Below are positions 62,770 through 64,000 of a stretch of 64,000 nucleotides of DNA, one piece after another. The stretch is from NCBI RefSeq assembly GCF_005860765.1, contig NZ_VCEI01000011.1:992001-1056000 (forward strand), in the 5' to 3' direction. The DNA comes from Dyadobacter sediminis (GTDB lineage Bacteria > Bacteroidota > Bacteroidia > Cytophagales > Spirosomataceae). Under the pieces are notes generated by a model. That model did not search any database and was not told where the DNA came from. It saw only the letters and a list, made by a program, of their open reading frames with translations. Each line of letters begins with the position of its first letter. The first letter of the stretch is position 1. The position numbers and the translations under genes are program-made.

Positions 62770-63321
62770 ATGCCTGAGGATGAATTGTTGTCTTTACTCA
62801 TAGAAGGCAACAGACCGGCTTTCAAGCAGCTTTATCTGGACTATTACCGTAAAATTTTCGCTTATGCATTGAAGTTTACCAAGTCTATTGAACTCTCGGA
62901 AGATATTACACAGGAAGTATTTCTCAAAGTGTGGGAAAAAAGGGAAAATCTGAGAAACATCAAGTATTTCAAAGCTTATCTGTATGCAATCTGTAAAAAC
63001 ATCACGCTGAATGTGCTCACCCGCGCCGCAAGGGAAATCAATATCAAAAGCCTGATCCTGATCGGCTGCGAAAAGTTTCATGAGGATACGGAAACCACCT
63101 TTCAGAATGAGGAATACGATACATTGCTGAACAAAGCCATCGAGCAACTTCCGCCGCAGAGGAAAGTGATTTACACGCTGGTCAAAACAGAAGGCAAGAG
63201 CTATGAAGAAACAGCCGAACAGCTTGGCATAACTGCTGGTACCGTCAACGACCACATTGTCAAGGCTACACGATCTATCAAAGAATACCTGTTGTGGTAT
63301 AATATTACGCTCACCATATAA
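62770..63321 (+). CDS. ECF RNA polymerase sigma factor (Bacteroidota family)
   Basis: The start at 62770 gives 183 residues beginning MPEDELLSLLIEGNRPAFKQLYLDYYRKIFAYALKF, the region-2 opening of sigma-70 family 1 in Bacteroidota. Region 2.4 is SEDITQEVFLKVWEKRENLRNI (about 54-75). Region 4 with its helix-turn-helix is IEQLPPQRKVIYTLVKTEGKSYEETAEQLGITAGTVNDHIVKATRSIKEYL. Such sigma factors are normally released by FecR after a SusC-like receptor sees its ligand. Here no SusC is adjacent, and the FecR-like neighbours are short. Confidence 0.9.
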   Translation: MPEDELLSLLIEGNRPAFKQLYLDYYRKIFAYALKFTKSIELSEDITQEVFLKVWEKRENLRNIKYFKAYLYAICKNITLNVLTRAAREINIKSLILIGCEKFHEDTETTFQNEEYDTLLNKAIEQLPPQRKVIYTLVKTEGKSYEETAEQLGITAGTVNDHIVKATRSIKEYLLWYNITLTI

Positions 63322-63375
63322 CCACCGGTGAATAGCAATGAAACATATTCAAGCATTTTACTCCTTTTATCAGTT

Positions 63376-63660
63376 ATGTACCCAAAAGCAACCCAGATTG
63401 AAATAGAAACGGTACGGATCCTTTTCCGCCGGTTTATCCGCAACCGATGCAGTCAGAAAGAAATTGCACAGGCACTCGTTTTTCTTCAAAGCGCCGAAGG
63501 ACGTGAAATGTATGCGGAACTGATGGATCAGGAATTCATGAAAAGAGAATTTGATGAAGAATATTTCAGTAACAGGCATATCAAACGGCAGTTTGCCGCA
63601 CTGGAAAGGAAAATCGATAAGACCGCACGGGAATCCTACGTAAACACAGGCCTGAATTAA
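63376..63660 (+). CDS. Small protein resembling a free anti-sigma N-domain
   Basis: From ATG 63376 the product has 94 residues; a GTG at 63328, 6 bp after the sigma-factor stop, would add 16. The helical RILFRRFIRNRCSQKEIAQALVFLQSAEGREMYAELMDQEF region is like the cytoplasmic start of some FecR proteins (CS/T-x-x-E ... EGR...MD). No membrane helix or sensor domain follows. It may bind the sigma factor encoded just upstream. The family match is from memory and weak, so a plain hypothetical protein remains possible. Confidence 0.5.
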   Translation: MYPKATQIEIETVRILFRRFIRNRCSQKEIAQALVFLQSAEGREMYAELMDQEFMKREFDEEYFSNRHIKRQFAALERKIDKTARESYVNTGLN

Positions 63661-63703
63661 CCTTTGTACTGCCTATCCGTCATCTTTTTATATCGTTTTT
63701 GCT

Positions 63704-63711
63704 TACCTTTG
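63704..63711 (+). promoter_or_regulatory. Candidate -7 element of alaS
   Basis: TACCTTTG matches the Bacteroidota -7 consensus TAnnTTTG exactly and lies 39 bases before the alaS ATG. The -33 position is T-rich without a clear TTTG. Confidence 0.5.
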
Positions 63712-63750
63712 CGGCTTATTCCGTGAAGTTCCAGTACCAAAATATAAAAA

Positions 63751-64000
63751 ATGACCTCGCATCAAATACGTCAGGCTTTTCTTGATTTTTTCCGCAGCAA
63801 AGAACATTTAATTGTACCGTCGGCACCGCTTGTCGCAAAAAATGACCCTACCCTGATGTTCAACAACTCGGGTATGGCGCAGTTCAAGGACTTTTTCCTG
63901 GGAAACGGAACGCCGCCTGCGCGCCGGATTGCCGATACACAAAAATGCCTGCGTGTTTCCGGAAAACACAACGATCTTGAGGATGTCGGTTTTGATACGT
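63751..64000 (+). CDS. alaS: Alanyl-tRNA synthetase, partial (3' end outside window)
   Basis: The first 83 codons run to the window edge. The start [50 protein letters not shown] and [22 protein letters not shown] are the strongly conserved class II catalytic opening of AlaRS. The enzyme charges tRNA-Ala in the cytoplasm. It is an essential housekeeping gene and probably marks the end of the accessory region. Confidence 0.97.
   Translation, partial: MTSHQIRQAFLDFFRSKEHLIVPSAPLVAKNDPTLMFNNSGMAQFKDFFLGNGTPPARRIADTQKCLRVSGKHNDLEDVGFDT

Overview
The window looks like a chromosomal segment of a plant-polymer- and sugar-degrading Bacteroidota, most likely order Cytophagales and close to Dyadobacter/Spirosomaceae. 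The signs are a SusC/SusD pair, a type IX secretion type-B sorting domain, FtsX-type permeases of about 800 residues, an ECF sigma factor next to FecR-like pieces, many Tat-exported Gfo/Idh/MocA and sugar-epimerase proteins, starts without clear Shine-Dalgarno sequences, and TAnnTTTG-like promoter boxes. The genus is an inference. No rRNA, tRNA, phage, insertion sequence or CRISPR array was recognised.

Layout. 1-9.5 kb: the start of a Gfo/Idh/MocA oxidoreductase (cut by the window edge), an Mrr-type restriction protein lacking its nuclease domain, an array of ~164-bp structured repeats, a TPR protein, and a Tat-exported small subunit plus GMC oxidoreductase pair with a probable Fe-S motif. 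9.6-21 kb: a GHL6-like secreted protein and a six-gene minus-strand run (CE1-like esterase, CE15-like glucuronoyl esterase, sugar MFS transporter, ROK kinase, YceI, FMN reductase), then small stress-type proteins. 20-24 kb: a divergent tesA / ybbA-ybbP-like locus. 24.7-29.5 kb: SusC/SusD. 29.7-32.8 kb: an FtsX permease and a methyltransferase.

32.8-44.7 kb holds a LacI-family regulator and, divergently, a complete myo-inositol catabolic operon: iolB, iolC, iolA/mmsA, iolG, a Na+/solute symporter, iolJ, iolD, iolE. Together these take inositol to dihydroxyacetone phosphate and acetyl-CoA. The palindrome CAAACGTTTG occurs in the lacI-iolB intergenic region and twice upstream of susC. This predicts that one LacI regulator controls both loci and that the SusCD pair imports inositol or an inositol conjugate. 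Spacers of the operon carry heptamer arrays, RGCTRTT just after stop codons and AAYAGCY just before start codons, which can pair with each other.

44.7-56.8 kb: a second structured-repeat array, an S41 protease lipoprotein, a T9SS-sorted PKD protein, a divergent acyl-ACP desaturase / PlsC pair, a PhnO-like acetyltransferase, a GH9 endoglucanase and small proteins. 56.8-62.0 kb: a minus-strand module (DUF6807/PmoA, Gfo/Idh/MocA, tandem DUF1080, sugar epimerase) that fits 3-keto-glycoside metabolism and may work with the GMC pair at 5.8-8.3 kb. 62.0-64.0 kb: an ECF sigma factor flanked by two short anti-sigma-like proteins, and the start of alaS.

The most unusual features are the three structured-repeat loci with compensatory changes, the inverted heptamer arrays in the inositol operon, the shared LacI operator, and the truncated Mrr and FecR-like proteins.
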